64,000 bases of DNA. Origin: Antedon mediterranea (taxonomy: Eukaryota > Echinodermata > Crinoidea > Comatulida > Antedonidae). The notes beneath the pieces were generated by a model. It made no database searches. It had not been told where the DNA came from and worked only from the letters and a program-made list of their open reading frames with translations. The position numbers were made by a program, and so were the translations under genes. Below, piece by piece: positions 20,736 through 31,560 of the stretch (positions are counted from its first letter, which is position 1; each line of letters starts with the position of its first letter). The stretch lies in NCBI RefSeq assembly GCF_964355755.1, contig NC_092673.1, positions 19,845,001 to 19,909,000 on the forward strand, written 5' to 3'.

Positions 20736-21555
20736 GAATCCGAAGAAAGTTAACTCGTCCATTCGGTATGTCGTGAACCACTCGATGCAAATAGATTATT
20801 ACTTACCAAACTATATCATTAATTTTCACTATGATGAAATCTTTACAAATTTTAACCAGTGACATATTATGAAAGTGCATACTTTTTAGTTTATATATTA
20901 ACATGTGAAGAAAAAAGATAAACGTTATGTTTATTGTTTTGCTCTTTGAAAAAGTTTATGTTTGTTTGATGATAAAAATTTCAAAAATTATATTTAATAT
21001 GCAAATAATGTAGCCATCAAACACGTTTTAACATTCAACACTATAATAAATCAGACCTATGATTCATACACTGCAATAAAATAAAATAAAAAATAGGGGT
21101 AACCTTGCATTCTGATGAACTGTATCATTTTTAAAAGTATACATATTTTGCAACATTTTCCCAATTTTTTAACATATTACGTGCGCAACCAGTCATGTTT
21201 AACGTGCTCGTAGAACGCCATTTTAAGTTGAAAAGTGAATAAAATAACGTAAAATTGTTAACCGAAGATTGAAAAACACAAACCGTGCAAAATAAATGCT
21301 CATACGTGTTTCCTGCACCGTGCGCGCGTAAAAATGTGCGCACCTGGTGGCAATTTTTCAAACGCTTAAAATGAACTGAATCGTGCTCTAATTTAATCAG
21401 AAATTGATTTGGAGCATTTTAAAATTTCAAAAGCCGTTTACGCGCGCACTTTCCAATGTTTCAACTTTCGGTTATGACTTTTCCAAAAAGTAGCCTATTC
21501 GAAATTAAAACTGCCCTTTCATTGTAATAACCAAATAAATCCTTTTATTTATTTG

Positions 21556-21645
21556 TTTTCCCATGACGGGATTCGATCCCGGTACCTCTGATACCAAAGT
21601 CGGTGGCACTACACATCAAGCCAGATGAGCACCTGCCGAAGAGAA
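21556..21645 (-). repeat. tRNA-derived SINE-like segment, copy 2
   Basis: It is the second copy, with a better B box (GGGATCGAATCCC on the minus strand). A 7-base loop CCGACTT between TGCCA and TGGTA would place GAC as a valine-type anticodon, although the usual T33 is C. Confidence 0.5.
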
Positions 21646-22741
21646 TCCGAAGAAAGTTAACTCGCCCATTCGGTATGTCGTGTACCACTCGATGCAAATA
21701 GATTATTACTTACCAAACTAAATCATAATTTTCACTATGATGAAATCTTCACAAATTTTAAACAGTGACATATTATGAAAGTGCATACTTGTAAGTTTTA
21801 TATATTAACATGTGAAGAAAAAAGATAAACGTTATGTTTATTGTTTTGCTCTTTGAAAATGTTATTGTTTGTTTGATGATAAAAATTTCAAAAATTATAT
21901 TTAATATGCAAATAATGTAGCCATCAAACACGTTTTAACATTCAACACTATAATAAATCAGACCTATGATTCATACACTGCAAGAAAATAAAATAAAAAA
22001 TAGGGGTAACCTTGCATTCTGATGAACTGTATCATTTTTAAAAGTATACATATTTTGCAACATTTTCACAATTTTTTAACATTTTACGTGCGCAACCAGT
22101 CATGTTTAACGTGCTCGTAGAACGCCATTTGAAGTTGAAAAGTTAATAAAATAACGTAAAATTGTTAACCGAAGATTGAAAAACACAAATCGTGCAAAAG
22201 AAATGCTCATACATGTTTCCTGCGCCGTGCGCGCGTAAAAATGTGCGCACCTGGTGGCAATTTTTGAAACGCTTAAAATGACCTGAATCGTGCTCTAATT
22301 TAATCAGAAATTGATTTAGAGCATTTTAAAATTTCAAACGCCGTTTACTCGTGCACTTTCCAATGTTACAAATTTCGGTAGCGATAAAAAAGTTAGCAAT
22401 TGATGTGAAGCAAACATGGCTGAAAATTACGTTAAAAAATATTCATCTGTTTCGAAGTTATGATCAACTTAGGATTTTCTGAAAATCGCGCGTTACTTAC
22501 GCTACGCGGCTCTGCCAGCGTCCAAAAGCTTGGCTGCACATCTTCAGCTAAATGTCTAAATGTTTACCAAGTTACAACATGTTATGTTAACAGGTTGCAG
22601 AGAAAAGCTGAACACAAAAATCGGCGGAAATAGAGAAGAATAATAAAAAAAAAGTAACACTACAATTCCAAGGGCTTATCCGCTTGAGGCGGATAACCAA
22701 TAAAAAGTTGATGTTGATGATGATTTCGTACAATCACAAGA

Positions 22742-22771
22742 GGTTATCCTGCAACTTCGTTGCGGATAACC
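22742..22771. repeat. Extra terminal hairpin GGTTATCC...GGATAACC
   Basis: GGTTATCC is paired with GGATAACC around an inner GCAAC/GTTGC stem. It is a second copy of the element tip, placed 44 bases outside the first. Confidence 0.7.
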
Positions 22772-23307
22772 AATAAAGAAGGAAGTAGACATAAAGAAGG
22801 AGGTAGACATAAAGAAGAGGGTAGACATAAAGAAGGAAGTAGACATAAAGAAGGAAGTAGACATAAAGAAGGGGGTAGACATAAAGAAGGAGGTAGACAT
22901 AAAGAAGGAGGTAGACATAAAGAAGGGGGTAGACATAGAGAAGGAGGTAGACATAAAGAAGGAAGTAGACATAAAGAAGGGGGTAGACATAAAGAAGGAG
23001 GTAGACATAAAGAAGGGGGTAGACATAGAGAAGGAAGTAGACATAAAGAAGGAAGTAGACATAAAGAAGGAAGTAGACATAAAGAAGGAAGTAGACATAA
23101 AGAAGGGGTAGACATAAAGAAGGAGGTAGACATGAAGAAGGGGGTAGACATAAAGAAGGGGGTAGACATAAAGAAGGAGGTAGACATAAAGAAGGGGGTA
23201 GACATAGAGAAGGGGGTAGACATAAAGAAGGAGGTACACATAAAGAAGGAGGTACACATAAAGAAGGGGGTAGACATAAAGAAGGAGGTAGACATAAAGA
23301 AGGAGGT
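22772..23307. repeat. 18-bp minisatellite, about 30 copies
   Basis: The repeat is GAAGGAGGTAGACATAAA with GGA/GGG/AGT variants. Because 18 is a multiple of three and the unit lacks stops in several frames, long spurious ORFs occur on both strands. One 17-bp unit near 23101 shifts the frame. It starts immediately next to the hairpin tip of unit A2. Confidence 0.97.
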
Positions 23308-23523
23308 GCAAACGGCTTTAAAATGGCAAAGTTTAAACAAATTTATGTCATATAATTATATGATACCAGGCAAGTTACTGTTTTATTAAAAATTATTTTG
23401 TTAAATATATGATAACACCTATAATCGAATGCAAATAAACAAACCTTCTCTTACAACACATTTCTAAAAATATAGTTAGTGGCCGCTTTGTGTGTCTAAA
23501 TCGAAGGCATTAGCGCGGAGCAA
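23308..23523. other. 3' flank of the second EAR gene
   Basis: Nothing was recognised. It probably includes the gene's 3' UTR. Confidence 0.4.
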
Positions 23524-23787
23524 CTACAACCATTGGTATATGTTTAATGCGGCATTACTTAAGCCACCATTAACATTTCGTTTATTTGACTGACCTAAAA
23601 AGTACTCCCCATCTCGCTCAAAAAATGTTATATCAAAACAGGCATGTGATGTCATGGCTCCATATTTTATGAACATAGTTATACCCTCGAGTTTAAATAT
23701 TGGAGATGACGAAGTATATTTATCATTACTACTTCCACCTCTTTCCGATCTGGTTGTGGCTATTATTATAAACACTTCTCCGCCAAC
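23524..23787 (-). CDS. Terminal EAR exon, second gene
   Basis: It begins after AG at 23788-23789 and encodes VGGEVFIIIATTRSERGG, FKLEGITMFIKYGAMTSHA, CFDITFFERDGEYFLGQSNK and NIYQWL, then TAG (23524-23526). It is closely similar to 3937-4206. Confidence 0.8.
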   Translation of the reverse strand, partial: VGGEVFIIIATTRSERGGSSNDKYTSSSPIFKLEGITMFIKYGAMTSHACFDITFFERDGEYFLGQSNKRNVNGGLSNAALNIYQWL

Positions 23788-24295
23788 CTGTAAAAACACG
23801 AACAAAAAACACCCCAATATTATCATTATGGGACATTACAACTAATAAATCAAATAACGCTTTATATGTTAGCACCTTTTATAATAACAGAAAAAGTTCA
23901 GCTCATTTCCCAAAGTCCTTAATTATCGTAGAAATTCCTATAGAACGCCGCTTGCTTGCCTTCAGTTAGTCCACCTTTCCAATTGAATACAAATTCTCTA
24001 TCCATTCACTTCTTCTCTCTCACCTTTATTTTGCAAATATATTTTCCTATTTTGTTACCATCAATCAACAAGCGGTCACTCCTTCTTTTCAAAAAACCAT
24101 ACTTTCTCAACTTTTGTCTTTTTACTATAACTTCCAGCTACACCGTTGTCAGTAGACACACAACTCAATCATTGTCTTTATTCAGTCCAACCGAAGTTTC
24201 GGACTCGAAAGTAGAGTATTACATTCGATTGGTTTGAAGTGAAAATTTTTGGCGTTGGCTATTTATGGTAAAAATAAAGGGCACTTTGTACTTAC

Positions 24296-24318
24296 CTTGA
24301 AAACGGTAGATCTGTAGA
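24296..24318 (-). pseudogene. EAR exon, 3' part, beyond LINE
   Basis: Directly after the duplicated TGTAG this short piece encodes the final residues (ending TVFK) and runs into a GTAAGT donor, matching the STIFK end of the first gene's exon at 4863. Confidence 0.8.
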
Positions 24319-24493
24319 GATCGAGAAGCGATGCGAGTAAGACGTGTCGAATAATCGCTCCTGGAAATCAAACATTTCACGTGTCACACCAGCTGAATGC
24401 ATTGTTACACATAGTCGCAACCTACGTTTACTATTGTTCATTTACCTCAAGGAATTTTGTTTACTAGATTTCAGTGTTTTATTTGCCCGCAAC

Positions 24494-25318
24494 ATGGGCG
24501 GTGGTAAGCCAAAGGGAGGACAGAGGGACGATTCGCCTGCAGCCAGGCCACGTCGTAACCAAAAAGAGGCTGAAGGAAAAGGCATCCCTTGCCTTGAAGA
24601 TAAGTTAGATAAGTCCAATTGCGACATAGACTCTAAGGAAATCGCTGGCATTATCCAATCTGAATTGAAACTCTTATTTGATGGCAAATCGGACATATTG
24701 GATAACTTAGCGAAACAAATAACATCGATGATCAAGGACCAACTGGCTGAGCATATTATGCAAATTGTTAGTAAAGCCACTATGGATGCTCTTAGATTTG
24801 AACTTGACGAGTCGAATGATTGCATGAAGAAAATGGAACAGGAAATCGAGGACATTAGGGAATCACTGGATGAAAGTGAACAATATTCCAGGAGGAACTG
24901 TTTGGTGATACATGGACTGGAGGAGAAAGTAGGTGAGAATACCGATAATATTGTTACACAATTATTTAGTTCTAAGATGAACTTTACGGTGAATCATAAT
25001 GACATTGATAGGAGTCACAGACTAGGCCCCAAGAAACCAAGTAACGGCAAGCCCCGGGGAGTTATTGTGAAGTTCGCTCAATACAATAAAAGAAATGAAG
25101 TTTATAAAGCAAAAAGAAAACTGAAAGGTACCGATACCTTTATACACGAGAACCTAACAATGAAAAGGATGAAATTGTTAAGAACCATCAAAACCCAGCA
25201 TAATTCCGCCTTGACCGCAGTCTGGACCCAAGATGGACGCATACATGTACTAACTAAGAATAATAAGAAGATTGTCGTAACAAAATTTTCCGATCTCAAC
25301 AAACTGCATTCCACCTAA
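24494..25318 (+). CDS. LINE ORF1 protein (nucleic-acid-binding)
   Basis: It is a 274-codon frame starting at ATG 24494. The open frame extends about 150 bases further 5', but without another ATG. The basic N-terminus is followed by a coiled-coil-like acidic stretch (about residues 95-135), then an RRM-like region in the style of L1 ORF1p: SRRNCLVIHGLEE, DIDRSHRLG and RGVIVKFAQYNKRNEVY, with a C-terminal basic part. Such proteins bind LINE RNA as trimers. The frame is intact. Confidence 0.82.
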   Translation: MGGGKPKGGQRDDSPAARPRRNQKEAEGKGIPCLEDKLDKSNCDIDSKEIAGIIQSELKLLFDGKSDILDNLAKQITSMIKDQLAEHIMQIVSKATMDALRFELDESNDCMKKMEQEIEDIRESLDESEQYSRRNCLVIHGLEEKVGENTDNIVTQLFSSKMNFTVNHNDIDRSHRLGPKKPSNGKPRGVIVKFAQYNKRNEVYKAKRKLKGTDTFIHENLTMKRMKLLRTIKTQHNSALTAVWTQDGRIHVLTKNNKKIVVTKFSDLNKLHST

Positions 25319-25584
25319 TTTACCGTGTGGTAGTACATTAAATGTGAAATTGTGAGATTTCTTGTTTTTGCCCTGAAACCAGAATTTTAACTATTGTATA
25401 CATTATAGACTGCAGCATTAACTGTTTGGTGTGTGTGCTTTATTGTGATTCTTTTTATTGTAAATTGTGTTTTTATTTATTATTGTATTGCTAACCTGCC
25501 GGTTTTTAGTCATTTATTTGAACACCATTTTGCTTAACAGCTTTGGTGAATTGATTGTATTTTGTTCTTTTCCAATACTACTTT

Positions 25585-28575
25585 ATGAGCACGACTCAAT
25601 ATGAAAATAAATCGAGTCCTACACATTCCTTAGATTGCTTTGAAAGTGACGAGGCTGGTTTATGCAAATATTTCACTCCAACACAACTAAATGAGCTACA
25701 GGCGCAAATTGATAACGATGGTATCTTTACAACGTTACACATGAATGCACGTAGTCTTCCAAAACACTTCGACGAAATTAGCATTATGTTAGATACGATA
25801 GGTCGTGCGTTTGATGTACTTGGTTTCTCGGAAACCTAGATAAATAAGAACACGCCAATTGACTTATTAAATATCAATGGATACAATATGTACACTTGTA
25901 ATAGAGAAGGTAGAGTCGGTGGTGGAGTTTGTCTATATTTAAAAGAACAAATCAACACCGTAACACGTGATGATTTTGTATTTAATGATAACTCCATTGA
26001 TTCACTTTTTCTAGAAATAATAAACACAAACGGCAAAAATACTATTGTAGGTATGTTATATCGACCACCAAATTCAAACGTCAACTCATTTAACTCTGAT
26101 CTGGAAGAAATCTTACATAAACTTAATCGCGAAAACAAAAACTGCTATATCTTAGGAGATTTTAATCAAGACTTATTAAAATATGACATTCAAAAAACAA
26201 CACAGGAATTCACAAACATTATTTAGTACTCAACATCTTTTAATCCATTAATCAACTTACCCACCAGAATAACATCGTCTTCTGCTACAATTTTAGATAA
26301 TATTATTACAAATGATGATAACATTTCGCATTGTGGAGTAATAGTCACTGACATTACCGATCATCTACCCATTTTCATGACAACACACTTGTCAATAAAT
26401 ACTAACACACAAGCTCCAATTACAAAACAAAAAATAATTAATGATACAACATTAAATAACTTGCTTATTGCTATTTCTAATGAGGATTGGGGTGAACTAT
26501 ATTTATGCACAGATACCAATACATCATATAACCTATTTATTAAAAAACTATCCAATCTCATAGATAATAACATACCTACAAAAAGTAATAAGCCAAATGG
26601 TAATACAAAGAAAAAACCATGGATCACAACAGGAATTTTGATTTTAATAAAAAAGAAAAATAAACTTTATAAAAAATACTATAAAAACCCAACACAATTA
26701 TTAAAAAATATATATAAAAAGTACAAAAATAAATTAACTCATTTAATTAGAATTCGGAAAAAACAATATTATTCCAAAAAACTGGATGCAGCTCGACACG
26801 ATTCAAAGCAAACATGGAAAGTTTTAAATGAAGTTCTAAATAGAAAAAAATCGAGTGTTAAGCCAAATGAGGTAATTAACCATAGTAATAAAACTTTGGT
26901 ATGTGATCCAAAAGGTATGTCTGACGCTTTTAATGACTTCTTCTCCAATATTGGAAATGAATTAGCAAACAAAATATCAAATGTAAACAATTCTGACTTT
27001 AAACAATATATGAAAGAGAGTCAATCCCAATCCATATTTTTCAATCCTACGAATGAAGAAGAGGTCATTGAAATAGTTAGTCAAATCAAAAATTCAAATT
27101 CAGAAGGTGTTGATAACTTAAGTAATCGCATTCTAAAACATATTATTGCTGCTGTGGCATCTCCTCTTGTACATATCTTTAACCTCTCTCTTGAGACAGG
27201 CATGGTCCCTGATAGTATGAAAGTAGCTAGAGTAGTTCCAATTTTTAAATCTGGCAATAAAAGTGACGTTAGTAATTATAGGCCGATCTCTATTCTGCCT
27301 ACCGCTTCAAAAATACTTGAACAAATTGTTCAAATTAGAGTAAATAATTATATCACAAAGTTTAACATCCTTATTAATGCACAATATGGTTTCAGAAAAA
27401 ACAGTTCTACTTTTATGGCCGTTATAGATCTGGTTGAACGAATAACCGATGCGCTTGATAAGAAAAAAAATACCATCGGAATATTTATTGATTTGTCAAA
27501 AGCGTTTGACACCATCAACCATGATATACTTCTTAAAAAATTGGAACACTATGGCATAAGAGGCACGGCCCTTAAATGGTTTAGAAACTATATTAGTGGA
27601 AGGAAACAATTTACGTCTATTGATAACACAAGTTCGTGTTTGATGGATATAAATTGCGGTGTACCACAGGGTTCAATTCTGGGGCCTCTACTTTTTATTT
27701 TGTACATTAACGATGTATTTAATTGCTCAAACTCGTTATCTTTTGTTTTATTTGCTGACGACACAAACATATCTGCATCTCACGAAAACTTGGATACGCT
27801 CATAGAACTAGTTAATGGTGAACTAAAAAATGTTTCGGATTGGTTCATGTGCAATAAACTATCAATCAACGTTAAAAAAACTAATTACATAATTTTCCGC
27901 AATCAGCGAAATCCAAGTAATTTGGAGAATGTAAATATTTATGTCAACAATAAAAGAATAGATAGAGTTAAATCGACTAAATTCCTTGGAGTACATATTG
28001 ATGAATTTCTCACATATAAGAACCACATCAATGTCACAGCTAGGAAAATATCTCGATATGTAGGAATACTACTATATAAAGTAAGACATTTTTTACCAAC
28101 CTATACTCTCTGGACAATATACAAATCACTCATTGAACCAGTATTAAATTATTGCAACATAATATGGTGTAGCACATTTCCAAGTTATTTAGATGAGTTA
28201 TTTAAACTCCAGAAAAGGGCATTACGAGCTATAACATGGTCAAAGTTTAATTTTCAATGTTTCTATAAATTTAAACTTCTTAAAATTGCGGATATCAATA
28301 AGTACCAAATTGGGCTTTTTATGTATAATGTTACTACTAATCAGGACGTGCGTTTTTCATCGCTCTTTATTAAAAATGGTTCTTACCATAATTATAATAC
28401 AAGATCTAAAGACAAAATGAGACTCAGAAAACGTAATCGTACTTCTACTAGTTTTACTGTGTCATGTGTGGGACCCAAATTGTGGAATGACTTGAATTAC
28501 GAACTACAAAGTACCAAATCAATATATATATTTAAATCATTGTTTAAAGAACATTTATTATCATTTTACAAATAA
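25585..28575 (+). pseudogene. LINE ORF2 (endonuclease-reverse transcriptase) with two stops
   Basis: One reading frame runs from ATG 25585 to TAA 28575 with TAG at 25837-25839 and 26224-26226, both in the endonuclease. The AP-endonuclease segment (about 25735-26370) shows LHMNARSLPKHFDEIS, DVLGFSET, MLYRPPN, ILGDFNQDL and, near its end, ITDHLPIF. Reverse transcriptase (about 27060-27900) has YRPISILPTASKILE, FIDLSKAFDTINHDILL, GVPQGSILGPLLFILYIN and the catalytic LFADDTNIS. A C-terminal region with LGVHID and YCNIIWCS follows. Downstream of the stops the 732-codon remainder is intact. Confidence 0.88.
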
Positions 28576-28782
28576 TTTTAAAAATAATACTTGTTGCAGG
28601 ATTTAGCTTTTTTTATTATTTATGTTTTAGTTTTTTAGGCTAGTTAGGGACATAGGGGGACACAACTAATCAAGCTCTTTTGAGTTTTTATGTGTTTCCT
28701 TTTCATCTTTTTTATGTTCTCATATATGGTTGTTGTATATTTTCATGATTGAGGATGAATAAAGAATATTTGAATTTGAATT

Positions 28783-28992
28783 TGTAGGCGCAATGTTCAA
28801 CAGGAATACGTTGATGAATTTTAAATTCATTAGTCGACTTGTCCCATCTATAAACTATTGTGTTCTGTGCACAATCCATGCCCAATTTATTGACACCTAC
28901 TAGGAAAGTATCTCCGTCATTTGTGAATGCATCGATTCCAGTTGATCCTGCGTCCGATTCGTCAAGTGACTGTACTAGTTCAGTTACACCAC
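28783..28992 (-). pseudogene. EAR exon, 5' part, cut by LINE
   Basis: The piece encodes GGVTELVQSLDESDAGSTG, DAFTNDGDTFLVGVNKLG, NTIVYRWDKSTNEFKIHQ and IPVEHCA before the LINE tail. The remaining seven or so codons and the GTAAGT donor lie at 24296-24318. The first gene carries the uninterrupted version of this 3' part. Confidence 0.85.
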
Positions 28993-29321
28993 CTAAAAAG
29001 TGACAGTATGGAATAGAATTCCCTGAAAATGCTGCGCATTTCACGTGCACGTGGGCAATAAAGTACGATTTTCTGCCTGGACTAAACTGTAACACCACAA
29101 TTATTTTGTATTCTGCGGCACGCGCGCAGTCAATTGTCACCGACACGTCGCCAACTAAGTTATTTTCTATTCTCAGACTCTTTGTCGGTCTGGTTTACGT
29201 CGTTTGTTAGCTAAATTATTAGCATTTGACAAAAGCATAGCCTCACTTATTGTCTTCTGTCATTCGAGACTGCAGTGAGAACGAGGATCATTATACGTTT
29301 CTAAAATTGCATTTCACTTAC
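28993..29321. other. Intron of the second EAR gene
   Basis: No element was recognised in this intron. It separates the exons ending at 29322 and starting at 28992. Confidence 0.6.
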
Positions 29322-29633
29322 CTTGTTTTAGTTTCCAAACGTGAGATTTAATCGTGTATTCATTCGTTGTTGTGAGATAGTTTGCCATTGCCGCGTACAA
29401 TACACCATCCATTGAGAATAGTTTACCACTGTGGCCACCACGAACTGGTATTTTAGCATACTCTACAAATTGGGTATTGTTAAAATTCCATTTATATAGG
29501 CCTACTGTTGAGTTGACAACACTATGTTGCTCACGATAATCAACCACAAGTAAATAATGATTTGAATTCAATTCTAAATACGATGCGTCATGTCCACCCC
29601 ATGTGTCTAACGTTTGATGTTGAGCGAGGAAAC
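29322..29633 (-). CDS. Exon: two EAR blades, second gene
   Basis: Between a TTTTAG acceptor and a GTAAGT donor, phase 1 on both sides, it encodes FLAQHQTLDTWGGHDASYLE, NHYLLVVDYREQ, GLYKWNFNNTQFVEYAKI and SGKLFSMDGVLYAAMANYL to HVWKLKQ. It is homologous to 8972-9268 and the frame is open. Confidence 0.8.
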
Positions 29634-30052
29634 CTAAAACACAACAAATGTATAGTGTAGCAATCTCGGGACTTCTAGACGGCGTTTCGACTTATTGATA
29701 ACAATAAAAATTCTAACTGGTGACACTTGGAAAAACATCATAAAAAGGACAATAAGATAGATACAAACGTAGGAACTACAAGATGGTGAGGTGGTATACA
29801 TATAGTAACTATAGTTACACAGATCACAGGCACATAACTATACTACACAGCGGGAACATTTCTTATAAGCATTTCGTTCACAACCTAAAGCTCTGTTTAC
29901 ACAGTCTCTAGGTCACATACAAAAAATGCCAAATATGGACACAGTAATATTATACGTGTACACTATCAAACTAGTTTGACAAAAAAGAGTGATGTGCCTA
30001 AATATGTTTAAGTGATAAGACATCATCGTAAAGCTTTAGAAAACTAGTTTTT

Positions 30053-30229
30053 CCGGCACAGTTCCGGTCAGGCGACGGCAAATCAAATTGAACGTCAGGG
30101 TTTTGTTTTCAGGACGCTCCACGTGGTTATGCACTTAGCGATCTATTGGCGCATAGCCGCGTGGAGCGTCGTGAAAACGAAACTTCAGGTTCGATTTTAT
30201 TTGACGGCGCCGAATCGGAACTGTGCCGG
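30053..30229. mobile_element. Foldback element, about 80-bp arms
   Basis: CCGGCACAGTTCCGG at the left is inverted at the right (GGAACTGTGCCGG), and the arms pair for about 80 bases, ending with GACGCTCCACGTGGTTATGC against GCATAGCCGCGTGGAGCGTC around a short centre. The apical arm sequence (GCATAGCCGCGTGGAGCG) also occurs at about 10566-10585 in the first gene's intron, so this is a dispersed family. Confidence 0.8.
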
Positions 30230-30552
30230 ACTCAAAAGATGTGAGTCGTAGATCGTCTATTATATTATGAGCCGTACAGAAACTAGCAGAAAGCTAGATT
30301 GAGTGAAAGTAAAAAAGTGAAAAAAAAACCATTATTGAATGTGCGCACATCCAACTAAAATAATACAAGTCTTGCAGAGGTGACCTTGACAACGAAGGAT
30401 ACACATTGATCTTGTCATAAAAAAAAGAATAAGATAAAAAAACAGTTATCTGGAATATACCCCTTCTCCCCATTCCATCACAGTGATACTGTCAATTGGG
30501 ATGCAGGGTCTGTCTTCTTTAAATCAAAACAGATTATACACTTACCTGTTCG

Positions 30553-30620
30553 TGAATCAAATATGTAGATGTAGGAGTCTATGTTTTTCTTTTCACATAC
30601 AATTGTCTATTAATGACATT
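30553..30620 (-). pseudogene. Remnant EAR exon with frameshift
   Basis: INRQLYV in one frame and DSYIYIFDSRTG in another match NEQLYILFVADSRIVYVYTF of the first gene. The stretch between is altered and contains a frameshift. The GTAAGT donor survives; the 5' half of the exon is gone. Confidence 0.6.
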
Positions 30621-30639
30621 CATTTGCTTTTTTATACAT

Positions 30640-31062
30640 ATTTACAATAAATTACAAATAAAACAAGTTTAAACAAATAGTTAATAGAGACATTGTTTGT
30701 TATAACTAAACCTTTATTAATAAACATTCTTTTTGTTTTTTATAAATACATAACATAATATATAAATACAATAAAATGGCCCTGTAAAGTTTATAATTCT
30801 ATATAATACATATAATATCTTTCTTTTTCGGTTATTTTATAATTCATAAATATTTTTTATAGTATATTTACATGTAGCACATCTTAAATTTTATACAATT
30901 AAGTAAATACAATTTTTTTTAAAGCGTAAAACAAATTGCATAGATTTACAATGATAATAATAATAATGTATTTCATACTCCTGTGTCTTGATTTGTTTTA
31001 TGTCTCATGGGTATAATGCTTATGTTCTCGTGCGTTAATCTTATAGGTTCCGTTACGGATTT
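30640..31062. other. AT-rich flank, nothing recognised
   Basis: Low-complexity AT-rich sequence lies between the decayed 5' end of the second EAR gene and the first hairpin tip of the Helitron-family region. Confidence 0.5.
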
Positions 31063-31560
31063 TTGGTTATCCGCCTCAAGCGGATAAGCCCTTGTTATTG
31101 TAAGGATCTTTTTTTTTTTTTTTTTCTTTATTAGTTATCCACTTAGTAGCGGATAACTCCTTGTAATCGTCCTGTTTCATCATATTTTTTTTGTTGGTTA
31201 TCCGCAACTAGTAAGTTGCGGATAACCCTTGTTATTAGTTATCCGCTTAGTAGCGGATAACTCCTTGTAATCGTCCTGTTTCATCAAATTTTTTTTGGTT
31301 ATCCGCACTTGGCGGATAACCCCTTGTTATTGTCAGGATCTTTTTTTTGGTTATCCGCACTTGGCGGATAACCTCTTGTTATTGTCACGATCTTTTTTTT
31401 TTTTTTGGTTATCCGCACTTGGCGGATAACCCCTTGTTATTTTTTTTTGGTTATCCGCACTTTGGCGGATAACCCCTTGTTATTGTCAGGATCTTTTTTT
31501 TTTTTCTTTTTGGTTATCCGCACTTGGCGGATAACCTCTTGTTATTGTCACGATCTTTTT
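31063..31560 (+). repeat. Stack of about nine element-tip hairpins
   Basis: Units of roughly 50-65 bp each begin with GGTTATCCGC or AGTTATCCGC, a 4-10 base loop, then GCGGATAACC, then CCTTGTTATTGTCAGGATC and a T run. Stems start near 31063, 31133, 31197, 31238, 31303, 31351, 31408, 31449 and 31510. Loops vary (ACTT, TAGTA, AACTAGTAAGTT) while stems stay paired. The same tip opens the units at 55640 and 58051, so this is a pile-up of one terminus of the family. Confidence 0.85.

Larger units (their letters stand above)
20563..22376. repeat. Tandem duplication of about 906 bp
   Basis: Both copies start near GGTTATGACTTTTCCAAAAA, include a tRNA-like segment, and run through TAGGGGTAACCTTGCATTCT to a TTCAAA block. 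They differ by scattered substitutions and small indels. Confidence 0.85.
20478..22698 (-). mobile_element. Helentron-like non-autonomous unit A2
   Basis: It begins at plus-strand CTAG (20478-20481) with hairpin ACTCGTC / GACGAGT and ends at a second hairpin, GGCTTATCCGC-TTGA-GGCGGATAACC (22673-22698), the reverse complement of the tip at 31063. It is longer than A1 because about 906 bp (20563-21468) is tandemly repeated at 21469-22376. A further outward hairpin lies at 22742-22771. Confidence 0.6.
24319..28782 (+). mobile_element. Non-LTR retrotransposon (CR1/Jockey-group LINE)
   Basis: The 4464-bp element has ORF1 (24494-25318), ORF2 (25585-28575) and a 3' tail of TTTGAA repeats after AATAAAGAATA. 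TGTAG flanks both ends (24314-24318 and 28783-28787), a target duplication. It appears full length at the 5' end, since sequence from AGATCGAGAAGC leads to ORF1 without truncation. ORF2 carries only two nonsense codons, so the insertion is young. The clade within the CR1/Jockey superfamily was not resolved. Confidence 0.9.
23524..30620 (-). pseudogene. Second EAR-repeat gene, split by a LINE
   Basis: It is a paralogue of the gene at 3937-11545. Exons right to left: a frameshifted remnant at about 30553-30620 (ending YIYIFDSRTG before GTAAGT), an EAR exon at 29322-29633, an EAR exon at 28783-28992 continued at 24296-24318 beyond the LINE, and the terminal EAR exon at 23524-23787. Phases between 29322, 28992 and 23787 agree. 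No MAM module lies between the EAR exons, unlike the first gene, so either the MAM set was gained there or lost here. No PAN or EGF exon was found upstream; sequence to the right is repeat-rich and the 5' part seems lost. The LINE inside an exon would prevent a normal product. Confidence 0.78.

Noticed and set aside
22676-23389. Three long ORFs (about 200 codons each) on both strands
   Set aside because: They are an 18-bp minisatellite read in frames without stops. The products are simple repeats with no independent coding support.
25837-26226. TAG read as a sense codon
   Set aside because: TAG ends both EAR genes at the same homologous position, so a standard code with two nonsense mutations is simpler.
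31063-31560. Regularly spaced hairpins resembling a CRISPR array
   Set aside because: The repeated parts are transposon tips, spacers are near-identical T-rich sequence, and the host is an animal genome.
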